This document shows positions 10,672 to 19,117 of a stretch of DNA of 64,000 bases, piece by piece. The translations under genes were made by a program, and so were the position numbers. This DNA comes from Myxococcales bacterium (GTDB taxonomy: Bacteria > Myxococcota_A > Polyangia > Nannocystales > Nannocystaceae): NCBI GenBank assembly GCA_020633315.1, contig JACKDV010000014.1, positions 1-64,000 on the forward strand, given 5' to 3'. Each line of letters opens with the position of its first letter. Position 1 is the stretch's first letter. The notes under the pieces are model-generated. The model had not been told where the DNA came from. It searched no databases and saw nothing but the letters and a program-made list of their open reading frames with translations.

Positions 10672-12114
10672 ATGGAGCCCGCGGCCGACGATCAGGCGCC
10701 CGAGATCCCCGTGGGCTGGGCCCTGGTGCCGGTGCTGGCGCTGGTGGGCTTCCTGTCGCTGGTACTGGTGGTGCTGCAGCGGCTCGAGCCCGGCTTCGAG
10801 GGCTCGGGGCACCTGCCCCTGCTCGCCGCGGCCGCGGTCGCGGCCCTGGTGGCGCGGCGCTTCGGCTACGACTGGGAGACCCTCGAGCTGGCGATCGTCG
10901 AGGCGATCCGCATGGCCATGCCCGCCATCCTGATCCTGCTGGTCATCGGCATGCTCATGGGCACCTGGCTGGCCGGCGGCATCGTACCCGCGCTGATCCA
11001 CTGGGGCCTGATGCTGCTGTCGCCCGCGTGGTTCCTGCCCACCGCCTGTGCCGTGTGCTCGATCGTCAGCGTGGTGAGCGGATCGTCGTGGTCCACCGCG
11101 GGCACCGTGGGCCTGGCCATGATCGGCATCGGCGGCGCGATGGGCATCGACCCCGCGATGACGGCCGGGGCGGTGGTGAGCGGGGCCTACTTCGGCGACA
11201 AGCTCTCGCCGATGTCGGACACCACCAACCTCGCCCCCGCGATGGCGGGGACCGAGCTGTTCGTGCACATCCGCCACCAGATCCTCACCACCGGCCCCGC
11301 CTGGGTGCTGGCGATGATCGGCTACACCATCCTGGGCGCCACCCTCGATCCCGACACCGAGGCCGCGGCCACGGGGAGCATCCAGCAGACCATCGACGCC
11401 CACTTCCATCCCGGCTGGCTGCACCTGCTGCCGCCGCTGGTGGTGGTGGGGCTGGTGCTGCGGCGCAAGCCCGCGCTGCCGGTGCTGCTGCTGGGGGTGG
11501 TGCTCGGCGGCGTGGTGGCGATCCTGGCCGAGGGCGCGACGGTGGGCTCCACCCTGGACGCCGCCATGAACGGCTACCAGAGCACCACCGGCGATCCCGC
11601 GGTCGACGACCTGCTGTCGCGCGGCGGCATGACGAGCATGGGCAGCACGATCTTCCTGGTGCTGTGCGCGATGAGCTTCGGCGGGATCATGGAGGGCACC
11701 GGCATGCTGCGCTCGATCGCGGCGCGGCTGCTGCGGCTGGCCAAGACCACGGGCTCGCTCATCGCCACCACCGTGCTGACCGCCGTGGGCATCAACGTGG
11801 TGGCCGGCGACCAGTACATCTCCATCGTGGTGCCGGGGCGGATGTTCGCCCCCGCGTTCCGCGAGCGGGGCCTGCACGCCAAGAACCTCAGCCGCGCGCT
11901 CGAGGACGGCGGCACCATCACCTCGGCCCTCATCCCCTGGAACACCTGCGGCGCCTTCATGGCGGCCACCCTCATGGTGCCCACCGGGGCCTACTTCGCG
12001 TATGCGTTCCTCAACCTGCTCAACCCGCTGATCTCGATCCTCTACGGGGTGATGGGCTGGACGATCGCGCCCCTCGAGGAAGGGGCCGACCAAGGCTCCG
12101 CCCACGCTCCCTGA
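10672..12114 (+). CDS. nhaC: NhaC-family Na+/H+ antiporter
   Basis: 480 residues with about 11-12 hydrophobic helices. Family landmarks include GSSWSTAGTVG, GAVVSGAYFGDKLSPMSDTTNLA and a C-terminal PWNTCGAFMAATL. Members exchange external protons for internal Na+ (or related ion and metabolite exchange) in the cytoplasmic membrane. The start is the first ATG and no signal is needed. Its 3' end converges with the Cys-rich repeat gene, leaving 33 bp between them. Confidence 0.88.
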   Translation: MEPAADDQAPEIPVGWALVPVLALVGFLSLVLVVLQRLEPGFEGSGHLPLLAAAAVAALVARRFGYDWETLELAIVEAIRMAMPAILILLVIGMLMGTWLAGGIVPALIHWGLMLLSPAWFLPTACAVCSIVSVVSGSSWSTAGTVGLAMIGIGGAMGIDPAMTAGAVVSGAYFGDKLSPMSDTTNLAPAMAGTELFVHIRHQILTTGPAWVLAMIGYTILGATLDPDTEAAATGSIQQTIDAHFHPGWLHLLPPLVVVGLVLRRKPALPVLLLGVVLGGVVAILAEGATVGSTLDAAMNGYQSTTGDPAVDDLLSRGGMTSMGSTIFLVLCAMSFGGIMEGTGMLRSIAARLLRLAKTTGSLIATTVLTAVGINVVAGDQYISIVVPGRMFAPAFRERGLHAKNLSRALEDGGTITSALIPWNTCGAFMAATLMVPTGAYFAYAFLNLLNPLISILYGVMGWTIAPLEEGADQGSAHAP

Positions 12115-12147
12115 GGGAGCGCCTCGGCCCATGGGGCGGGGGCGGCC

Positions 12148-14829
12148 TCAGCATGCGCCGCACTCGGAGCAGGCGTCCCAGCAGCAGTCGCCGAACGAGA
12201 CGCACAGGGCGTCGCACCAGCAGCCGCCCGCGGCGAAGCCACCGCAGCCCGAGCCGCAGCCGCAGTCGCCCGGGCAGTTGAACTGGGTCTCGCCCGGGCC
12301 GCAGGTGCCGTCGCCACAGGCCCCGCAGGCGCAGTCGATCACGCAGGTGCCACAGCTCTCGCCAGCCCCCGGATCGCAGATGCCATCGCCGCAGGGATCG
12401 CAGGCGCCACAGTCGGCGGCACAGGTCACGCACGACTCGCCCGCGCCGGGCTGACACACCCCGTTGCCGCAGGCGCCACAGCCCCCGCAGTCGGCGGGGC
12501 AGGTGAGGCACGACTCGCCGATGCCCGGGCTGCAGAAGCCGTCGCCACAGCCCCCGCACATGCCACAGTCGGCCGGGCACGAGCCGCAGTCCTCGCCCGC
12601 GACCGGATTGCACAGGCCGTCGCCACAGCCTCCGCACGCGCCACAGTCCGCCGGGCAGACCGCACAGCTCTCGCCCGCGAACATGTCGCACAGGCCATCG
12701 CCGCAGCCGGGGCATGCCCCGCAGTCGGCCGGGCAGGTCGAGCACAGCTCGGTCACGTCGCACGAGCCATCGCCACACACTCCGCACGGACCGCAGTCGG
12801 CCGGGCAGGTCCCGCAGGTCTCACCCGCGCCTCCGTTGCAGATGCCGTTGCCGCAGGCGGCACAGGGGCCGCAGTCGCTCGGGCAGGTCGAGCAGTCCTC
12901 GCCCACCGCGGGCAAGCACACGCCGTCACCACAGCCGCCACACGGGCCGCAGTCCACCGGGCAAGAGCCACAGCTCTCGCCGGCCGCCGGATCACAGACT
13001 CCATCGCCGCAGCTCGGCGGGCACGGGCCGCAGTCCGCCGCGCAGCTCGTGCAGTCCTCTCCCATGGCGGGGTCGCATACTCCATCGCCGCAGGTCGGGC
13101 ATGCACCACAGTCCACCGGGCAGGTCCCGCAGGTCTCGCCGTCGGCCGGATCGCAGAAGCCGTCGCCACAGGTCGGGCACGCCCCACAGTCGGGAGCACA
13201 GCTCGCACAGTCCTCACCCGCCGCCGGATCGCACACCCCGTCCCCGCAGCTCGGACAGGCCCCGCAGTCGGCCGCACAGGTGCTGCAGTCCTCGCCCGCT
13301 GCCGGATTGCACACCCCGTCGCCGCAGCTCGGCGGACACGGGCCACAGTCGATCGCGCAGCTCGTGCAGTCCTCGCCAGCTGCCGGATTGCACACCCCGT
13401 CGCCGCAGCTCGGCGGACACGGGCCACAGTCGATCGCGCAGCTCGTGCAGTCCTCGCCCGCTGCCGGATTGCACACCCCGTCGCCGCAGCTCGGCGGACA
13501 CGGGCCACAGTCGATCGCGCAGCTCGTGCAGTCCTCGCCCGCGAAGGGATCGCACAGCCCGTCGCCACACCCGGGGCACGGGCCACAGTCGGCGATGCAG
13601 TTGCCGCAGTCCTCACCCGAGAACGGATCGCACAGCCCATCGCCACACACCGGGCACGGGCCGCAGTCGATGATGCAGGTGCCGCAGTCCTCGCCCGCGA
13701 ACGCGTCGCAGAAGCCGTCGCCGCAGCCGGGACACACGCCGCAGTCCGTCTCGCAGGTGAAGCAGGTCTCGCCCATGAAGGGATCGCAGATCCCATCGCC
13801 GCACGCGGGGCACGGACCGCAGTCGTCCTCACAGGTGAAGCAGGTCTCGCCCGCGAAGGGATCACAGGCACCGTCCCCGCAGCTCCCGCAGGGGCCACAG
13901 TCCTCGGGGCAGGTGAAGCAGAATTCCATCGAGCCCGGATCGCACAGCCCGTCGCCGCAGGCCCCACAGGACCCACAGTCCTCGGGACAGCTGAAGCAGA
14001 ACTCCAGCGAGGCCGGATCGCACACCCCGTCGCCACACGCCCCGCAGGGACCACAGTCGTCCTCGCAGGTGGCACAGAACTCGCCCGAGAAGGGATCGCA
14101 CACCCCGTCGCCACACGCCCCGCACGGGCCGCAGTCCTCGGGACAGGTGAAGCACAGCTCGCCCGAGATCAGGTCGCACACGCCGTCGCCACACTCGCCA
14201 CAGGGACCGCAGTCCTCGGGACAGGTGAAGCACAGCTCACCCGCGAGCGGATCGCAGATGCCGTCGCCGCAGTCCATCCCGCAGGGTCCGCAGTCCTCGG
14301 GGCAGGAGAAGCACAGCTCGCCCGAGAGTGGCTCGCAGATCCCATCGCCACAGCCACCGCAGGGGCCGCAGTCGATGGCGCAGGTGCGGCACTGCTCGCC
14401 CGCGGCCGGGTTGCACACCCCGTCGCCGCACGAGGGGCAGGGACCACAGTCGACGGCGCAGCTCAGGCAGCTCTCGGCCTGACGCGGCTGGCAGACCCCG
14501 TTGCCGCAGCTCGGGCAGGCGCCGCAGTCCTCGGGGCACGCCACGCAGCTCTCGGTCGCGCCGCACACCCCGTCGCCACAGGCCACGCAGGGGCCACAGT
14601 CGCTGGGGCATGAGCTGCAGGACTCGCTCGCGTCGCACAACGCGTCGCCGCACACCGGCGGGTCCTCGGTGTCGGTGCCGTCTTCGGTCCCCGATCCCGA
14701 GCCGGAGTCCGTGTCCGTGTCGGTGTCCGATCCATGCGGCGGCGGATCGAGCTGGAGGTCGGTGCGCCCGCAGGCACCGAGGGCCAGCAGGCCCAAGAGC
14801 AACGAGATCCAATGGAGAGACCAACGCAT
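12148..14829 (-). CDS. Giant Cys-rich repeat lipoprotein with somatomedin-B-like C-terminus
   Basis: 893 residues. The signal peptide ends in the lipobox LGAC (near residue 20), followed by a short Asp/Thr/Ser/Gly spacer. Then come about 31 tandem units of 25-28 residues with consensus CGDGxCxPxxGExCxxCxxDCGxC, six Cys each, so the protein holds roughly 190 Cys, probably as disulfides outside the cell. The last 35 residues (GGCWCDALCVSFGDCCWDAC) have the spacing of a somatomedin B module. ATG 14829 is chosen because the signal peptide begins there. It is likely a stiff surface rod or adhesin; function is inferred only from architecture. Confidence 0.8.
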   Translation of the reverse strand: MRWSLHWISLLLGLLALGACGRTDLQLDPPPHGSDTDTDTDSGSGSGTEDGTDTEDPPVCGDALCDASESCSSCPSDCGPCVACGDGVCGATESCVACPEDCGACPSCGNGVCQPRQAESCLSCAVDCGPCPSCGDGVCNPAAGEQCRTCAIDCGPCGGCGDGICEPLSGELCFSCPEDCGPCGMDCGDGICDPLAGELCFTCPEDCGPCGECGDGVCDLISGELCFTCPEDCGPCGACGDGVCDPFSGEFCATCEDDCGPCGACGDGVCDPASLEFCFSCPEDCGSCGACGDGLCDPGSMEFCFTCPEDCGPCGSCGDGACDPFAGETCFTCEDDCGPCPACGDGICDPFMGETCFTCETDCGVCPGCGDGFCDAFAGEDCGTCIIDCGPCPVCGDGLCDPFSGEDCGNCIADCGPCPGCGDGLCDPFAGEDCTSCAIDCGPCPPSCGDGVCNPAAGEDCTSCAIDCGPCPPSCGDGVCNPAAGEDCTSCAIDCGPCPPSCGDGVCNPAAGEDCSTCAADCGACPSCGDGVCDPAAGEDCASCAPDCGACPTCGDGFCDPADGETCGTCPVDCGACPTCGDGVCDPAMGEDCTSCAADCGPCPPSCGDGVCDPAAGESCGSCPVDCGPCGGCGDGVCLPAVGEDCSTCPSDCGPCAACGNGICNGGAGETCGTCPADCGPCGVCGDGSCDVTELCSTCPADCGACPGCGDGLCDMFAGESCAVCPADCGACGGCGDGLCNPVAGEDCGSCPADCGMCGGCGDGFCSPGIGESCLTCPADCGGCGACGNGVCQPGAGESCVTCAADCGACDPCGDGICDPGAGESCGTCVIDCACGACGDGTCGPGETQFNCPGDCGCGSGCGGFAAGGCWCDALCVSFGDCCWDACSECGAC
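13298..13540 (-). repeat. Three near-identical 81-bp tandem repeats
   Basis: Copies at 13298-13378, 13379-13459 and 13460-13540 are almost base-for-base identical and each encodes one 27-residue Cys-rich unit. Neighbouring units have diverged much more, so these three are the product of recent duplication or gene conversion within the gene. Confidence 0.9.
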
Positions 14830-15000
14830 GGTAATCGATCCACCGCGGCGGCTCGCGAGCCACCGGGCAGCATTCGATCGTACATGACGCGCCCGCGATC
14901 GCCCAAAGCGAAGTGCTCGCGCGGGGCCGCGCACTGAACAGGCGACGCCCGCGCTGGCACCGACCACCACCCACACCTGCACAGGTGATGCGTCTGCGCG

Positions 15001-16161
15001 TCAGCGCTCGACCACACCGCAGGGATTGTCGGGGGTGGGCGTGCAGCCCTGACAGTCCCAGCTGAAGCCGTCGAGCAGCACCAGGGTGTCGAGCTCCTCG
15101 TCGCCCATGTCGAACAGGGCAAAGGTGAGCTCGAGCGACTCGTGGGGCGCGGCCGAGCCCTTGATCTGGAACCACCCGGTGCCGCCGCCCTCGTCGAAGT
15201 CGTGCGCGAGGAAGCCGGTGCCCTCGAGCTGCGGCGCAACCTCGGGGTACTGCACCGGCCACAACGAGGTCACGGTGCAGGGCTGCTCGTCCACGAAGCA
15301 CAGGTTGCCCACGTAGGTCTCCGAGCTGCTCCACACCACGAACATGTCGTTGAAGGTGGTGCCCACCGACTCGGGGAACTCCTCGGAGAAGAACGCGAAG
15401 TCGATGCGGTAGCCGTGGGTGCCGCCCGGGACCTCGGTGCGCAGCTGGAACCACAGCAGGTCCATCGCCGCGCTCCCTCCGCTGAGCCACTGGTTCCACA
15501 GGCTGTCCGAGCAGTCGCCCACGCCGTCGCAGCCCATGAACGGCGTCCCTGCGCTGCCGGGCACCTCGGTCATGGGCGCAGGCAACGGCTTGTCGTCGGG
15601 GTTGTCGTTGGCGTCCTGGTCGAGCGCGTCCATCACCACCGCCCCGAGCTCGTCGACCGGCGCGACCCACCCGGTGGTGATCATCAAGAGCTGCTCGCCG
15701 TGCGTGGGACCCCAGGCCGGCTCGTCGGAGGCCGGGTCCACGTAGGTGCCGAGCCTTCGCGCGACCCTCCAGGCATCGGGATCGCTCGACGCAAAGGTGG
15801 CGGAGCTCAGGGTGATCGCCTGCTCGGGACCTCCCGGACAGTCCAGGCCGATCGCCTGCATGGGCGAGGGCGCGTCCTCGGGAGCATCGCAGGGCACCAC
15901 CCGGGCGGGCGCCTCGCAGAGCTCCTCGCCGGTCGACGAGCCCTCGTCGGAGCCCGAGCCCTCCGAGTCGCCGCTCCCCGTGCCGTCGCCCGTGCTCGCG
16001 GTGCTGCTGCCGGTGCTGGTGCTCCCGTCGACGGTCGCCTCGCCCGTGCTCACCGGGGTGTCGGTGGTCGTGCCGCTGGCCGAGCTCATCGGGGTGGTGT
16101 CATCGCCACACGCCGAGCCCAGCATGGCCAGGCCGATCACGATGACTGCCGGGTCCCGCAT
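15001..16161 (-). CDS. Choice-of-anchor L domain lipoprotein
   Basis: 386 residues. Signal peptide with lipobox GSAC, a Ser/Thr/Gly/Glu/Asp-rich spacer to about residue 80, then a choice-of-anchor L domain (about 95-375). Recognisable landmarks are the PGGTHGYRIDFAFFSEEFPE segment, FNDMF, and a late LDTLVLLDGFSWDC. In the family this domain is found in secreted proteins with various anchors; here the anchor appears to be the lipid. Six or more Cys suggest disulfides. It is monocistronic; the gene upstream on the same strand is over 800 bp away. Confidence 0.82.
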   Translation of the reverse strand: MRDPAVIVIGLAMLGSACGDDTTPMSSASGTTTDTPVSTGEATVDGSTSTGSSTASTGDGTGSGDSEGSGSDEGSSTGEELCEAPARVVPCDAPEDAPSPMQAIGLDCPGGPEQAITLSSATFASSDPDAWRVARRLGTYVDPASDEPAWGPTHGEQLLMITTGWVAPVDELGAVVMDALDQDANDNPDDKPLPAPMTEVPGSAGTPFMGCDGVGDCSDSLWNQWLSGGSAAMDLLWFQLRTEVPGGTHGYRIDFAFFSEEFPESVGTTFNDMFVVWSSSETYVGNLCFVDEQPCTVTSLWPVQYPEVAPQLEGTGFLAHDFDEGGGTGWFQIKGSAAPHESLELTFALFDMGDEELDTLVLLDGFSWDCQGCTPTPDNPCGVVER

Positions 16162-16336
16162 GTCGATCCATCCGAACGGTACCAGCCTACTCCGTGCTGC
16201 GCAGCGTCGGCGCCCCAACCGCCCGAGGATCGCGGGTTGACCGCGAGCGCGATGCGATCGACCGCCGATCCCGCCGCAGCCTGCGTTCATCCCTTGCCGC
16301 TTGGCGACGAGACCTGCACCCCCTAGCTTGTCGATC

Positions 16337-16990
16337 ATGCGCTGCCTCCCGTCGCCGAGCCTGGTCGCCCTCGCCTGCACGCTGGCCGTACCCGCAGTCG
16401 CCGCGGCCGCTCGGCCCGAGGAGGGGGCCGCCGCCCCGGCGACGACCAGCCCCGCCGTCGAGACCCGCCGTCGCCGTGATCGCGTGCGCGCGCTCGAGGT
16501 GCAGGCGGTGGGCATGACCCAGCTCCTGCCGCGCCCCGGAGGCGGGGCCGACATCGCGCTCGCCTTCGGCCACCCCAACTTCCAGGCCCGGGTGGGCGTG
16601 TTGCTGGTGGGCGTGCCGGCCTTCCGCCTGGGCGAGGGCGACGTGGCCAACGGCCTCGGCGCGGCCACCCTCGACCTGTGCGCGGCCAAGGGCGTGCTCA
16701 ACCACCAGATCCGCATGTGCATGGGAGGCCAGGCCGGCGGCATGGTGCACCGCTGGCGCGGCTACGAGGTCCCGGGCCGTCCCGCCACCGCCTGGGGCGC
16801 GGGCGTGCTCAAGGGCGACTACCAGCTGAAGCTCACCGAGCACTTCGGCGTGATCGGTGGCGTGGGCGTGGTGATCCCCGTGGTCGGTCCGGTGTTCCGG
16901 GCCCGCGATGCCTTCGGCTCCCACACCCCCCAGGTGTTCCCGGGACCGATGGCGGGCTTCCTGAGCCTGGGCACCACCTTCCGCTGGTGA
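16337..16990 (+). CDS. Secreted outer-membrane-like protein, unknown
   Basis: 217 residues. A signal peptide (cut near AVAAAA, residue about 24) is followed by an Arg-rich stretch, then alternating hydrophobic/Gly-rich strands ending in TTFRW. A C-terminal aromatic residue and this strand pattern are usual in small outer-membrane beta-barrels. I do not recognise a named family. ATG 16337 is taken because it opens the signal peptide. The gene converges with the next one, separated by 47 bp that contain a 6-bp GC hairpin (17015-17032). Confidence 0.6.
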   Translation: MRCLPSPSLVALACTLAVPAVAAAARPEEGAAAPATTSPAVETRRRRDRVRALEVQAVGMTQLLPRPGGGADIALAFGHPNFQARVGVLLVGVPAFRLGEGDVANGLGAATLDLCAAKGVLNHQIRMCMGGQAGGMVHRWRGYEVPGRPATAWGAGVLKGDYQLKLTEHFGVIGGVGVVIPVVGPVFRARDAFGSHTPQVFPGPMAGFLSLGTTFRW

Positions 16991-17037
16991 GGCCGGCTGC
17001 GCGCGAGCCCGTGCCCTGGGCCCAGACCCAGGCAGGC

Positions 17038-17760
17038 CTAGAAGCGAACGCGTAGACCGGCCGCCGCTCCGCCGCGGGTGGGTCCCAGCGTGGGCGTCAG
17101 GCGGGCCCGCATGCCGTGCTCGAGCCGCCACTTGCGATAGCGCTGTCGCTGCACCAGGCCGATGGAGAGGATCACCGCGCCGCTGGCCAGCATCAGCGCG
17201 CCGTAGGTCGTGCGGATCACGTTGAAGGTGAACACGCCGCTGCAGCTGCTGGGATCGTCGATGGTCACGCCGAGGCCGGCCAGGCGCTCGGTGCAGTGGG
17301 CGGGCACGGTCAGCCACACTCCCGCCGCGCTGGTCACGGTGGCGATGGTGCCGAGCGGGACGAGGATCGAGCCGACCACGATGTTGCGGTAGCCATCGTT
17401 GGGCTCGCGCTCGAGGATCTCGCCGGGACGGTGGTAGCCGCCGATCCCCTGGGAGAGGTCGATCTCGTCGGAGGCGGGAGCCGGCGTGGGCACGGGCTCG
17501 GTGGCCCGATCGCTCGGAGTGGTCGCATCGGGCGATGCGCTCGACTCGGCATCGGGCTCGCCTTCGCTCTCGGCATCACCCTCGTCCCCCAGCTCGCCCC
17601 CGTCCTCGAGCTCGCCCTCGTCCACCTGCTCGCCCTCGTCCCCCTGCTCGCCCTCGTCCGCGAGCTCGCCCTCGTCCGCGGTCCAGCCGTCGGCCTCGAC
17701 CTCCTCGGCCTCGACCACCGGCCCCAGCCCCAGCAGGCCGACGAGGATCCACCCGCTCAT
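17038..17760 (-). CDS. Unknown membrane protein with acidic repeat region
   Basis: 240 residues. A signal-like hydrophobic start is followed by an acidic repetitive stretch (residues about 25-65, GDEGEQ/VDEGEL-like units), a Pro/Ser linker, then a conserved-looking domain starting at about residue 95 (IGGYHRPGEILEREPNDGYR). Two hydrophobic helices (about 125-148 and 178-198) are followed by a basic C-terminus ending in LRVRF. No family recognised. Its start overlaps the stop of the thioredoxin/TPR gene by 4 bp (ATGA), so the two are an operon. Confidence 0.65.
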   Translation of the reverse strand: MSGWILVGLLGLGPVVEAEEVEADGWTADEGELADEGEQGDEGEQVDEGELEDGGELGDEGDAESEGEPDAESSASPDATTPSDRATEPVPTPAPASDEIDLSQGIGGYHRPGEILEREPNDGYRNIVVGSILVPLGTIATVTSAAGVWLTVPAHCTERLAGLGVTIDDPSSCSGVFTFNVIRTTYGALMLASGAVILSIGLVQRQRYRKWRLEHGMRARLTPTLGPTRGGAAAGLRVRF

Positions 17761-19007
17761 CCGGCCCCCTCCACCAGCGCCTCGAAGCGACGCACCTGCC
17801 GGCGATAGAACGCCGCCTTGGGCTCGAGCTCGCTCGCCTTGCGGATCGCGGCCAGGGCCTCGCCGTCGCGCCCCTGCAGGTGCAGCAGCTCCGCCTCCAC
17901 GTAGCGCAGGTCCGCGTCGTCCGGCGCCAGCACGATGCCCTGCTGCACCGCGGCCAGCCCCTGCGTCACCCCACACTTCTGCCGGAACGAGAACCACCCG
18001 AAGCTCGCCGCGAGCCCCGGGTCCTTCGGATCGGTGGCCACCATCGCCTGCAGGCTGGCCACCGCCTCGTCCTCGCGCCCCAGCGCGCACTGCAGGCGCC
18101 CAATGGTCCGGTGGGCCCGCACGGCGTCCTTGCTCTCGGGGTAGCGACGCTGCAGCTCGCGCAGCGCCACGATCGCGCCCTCGAGATCCCCCTGCAGCTT
18201 GTAGGTCACGAACATCGCCTGGTCGTAGAGCACCTTGCCCGCGAGGCCCAGCTCGTTGCCCGGGTCGCCGAGCAGCACCGCCTCGAGCTCGGGCGCCGCC
18301 GCCTCGGCATCGGCCGCCAGCAGCAGCGCGTGCCCCAGCGCGTAGCGCTTGCCGAGGTCGTCGGGGTCGCTCTGCACCGCATCGGCGAGCTCGGCCAGCA
18401 CGTTGTCTCCGCGAGCCAGCCGCTCCAGCGCCGCGAGCAGGGCCTCGGCCGGCAGGAAGTCCACGATGCGTCCCTTCTCCAGGCCGCTGGGCTCCAGCAC
18501 GAGGATCGTGGGGAACGCCTGCACGTGGTAGCGCTCGACCAGCTCGGGGCCCTCGCCCTTCTCGGCATCCACGTGCATCGCCACGTAGCCCGCCGCCAGC
18601 GGCTCGCCCACCTCGGGGCGCACGAACACCTCCTCGTCGAGCTGGTGGCAGGGCGGGCACCAGTAGGCCCCCACGTCCATCAGCACCAGCTTGTCCTGGG
18701 CCTTGGCCTCGGCCAGCGCCTGCTCGAGGCTGCCGTGGAACCAGCTCACCGCCGAGACGATCTCGCCGTCATCGCGCACGCCCGGCGTCGTCGGCTCGGC
18801 GGGCTCGACCTTCGTCGCCGGCTCCGCCCCCTCCACCGCTGCGGGCTCGCGTGCCGCCTTCGCGGGGGTCTCCTCGCCGTGCACCGCCGGGGGCTCGGCC
18901 GCATCGGGACCCTTGGCGTCGCCGCAGCCCGACCAAGCCATCACGGCGATCGTCGACGCGAGGCCGCACCGCAGGACGCCGAGGACGACCGTTCGTCGTT
19001 CGTGCAC
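17757..19007 (-). CDS. Thioredoxin-fold lipoprotein with TPR repeats
   Basis: 416 residues. A short signal ends at SGC (near residue 28), suggesting a lipoprotein, then comes a Pro/Ala/Glu spacer. A thioredoxin-like domain (about 85-200) carries C117-P-P-C120 in GAYWCPPCHQL and the cis-Pro segment AFPTILVL. The C-terminal half (about 215-410) is helical repeats of TPR type. The layout resembles periplasmic DsbD-gamma/thioredoxin_7 proteins that reduce or shuffle disulfides, with the TPR part as protein-binding platform. It is coupled to the downstream acidic membrane protein; proximity to Cys-rich surface proteins is suggestive only. Confidence 0.8.
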   Translation of the reverse strand: MHERRTVVLGVLRCGLASTIAVMAWSGCGDAKGPDAAEPPAVHGEETPAKAAREPAAVEGAEPATKVEPAEPTTPGVRDDGEIVSAVSWFHGSLEQALAEAKAQDKLVLMDVGAYWCPPCHQLDEEVFVRPEVGEPLAAGYVAMHVDAEKGEGPELVERYHVQAFPTILVLEPSGLEKGRIVDFLPAEALLAALERLARGDNVLAELADAVQSDPDDLGKRYALGHALLLAADAEAAAPELEAVLLGDPGNELGLAGKVLYDQAMFVTYKLQGDLEGAIVALRELQRRYPESKDAVRAHRTIGRLQCALGREDEAVASLQAMVATDPKDPGLAASFGWFSFRQKCGVTQGLAAVQQGIVLAPDDADLRYVEAELLHLQGRDGEALAAIRKASELEPKAAFYRRQVRRFEALVEGAG

Positions 19008-19117
19008 GCCCCCACCCTGCCCTGCCCCCGACGGGACCGCAATCGGTCGCCCGCACGGCGCGCTCCACTACCCCGCCGCGGTCGCCCTGGGCCCCCCTCG
19101 CCGTGTAAGGTCGGCCG

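Noticed and set aside
13298..13540. Regular direct repeats that could suggest a CRISPR array
   Set aside because: Period is 81 bp, the 'spacers' are as similar as the 'repeats', and the whole is in frame within a Cys-repeat protein gene.
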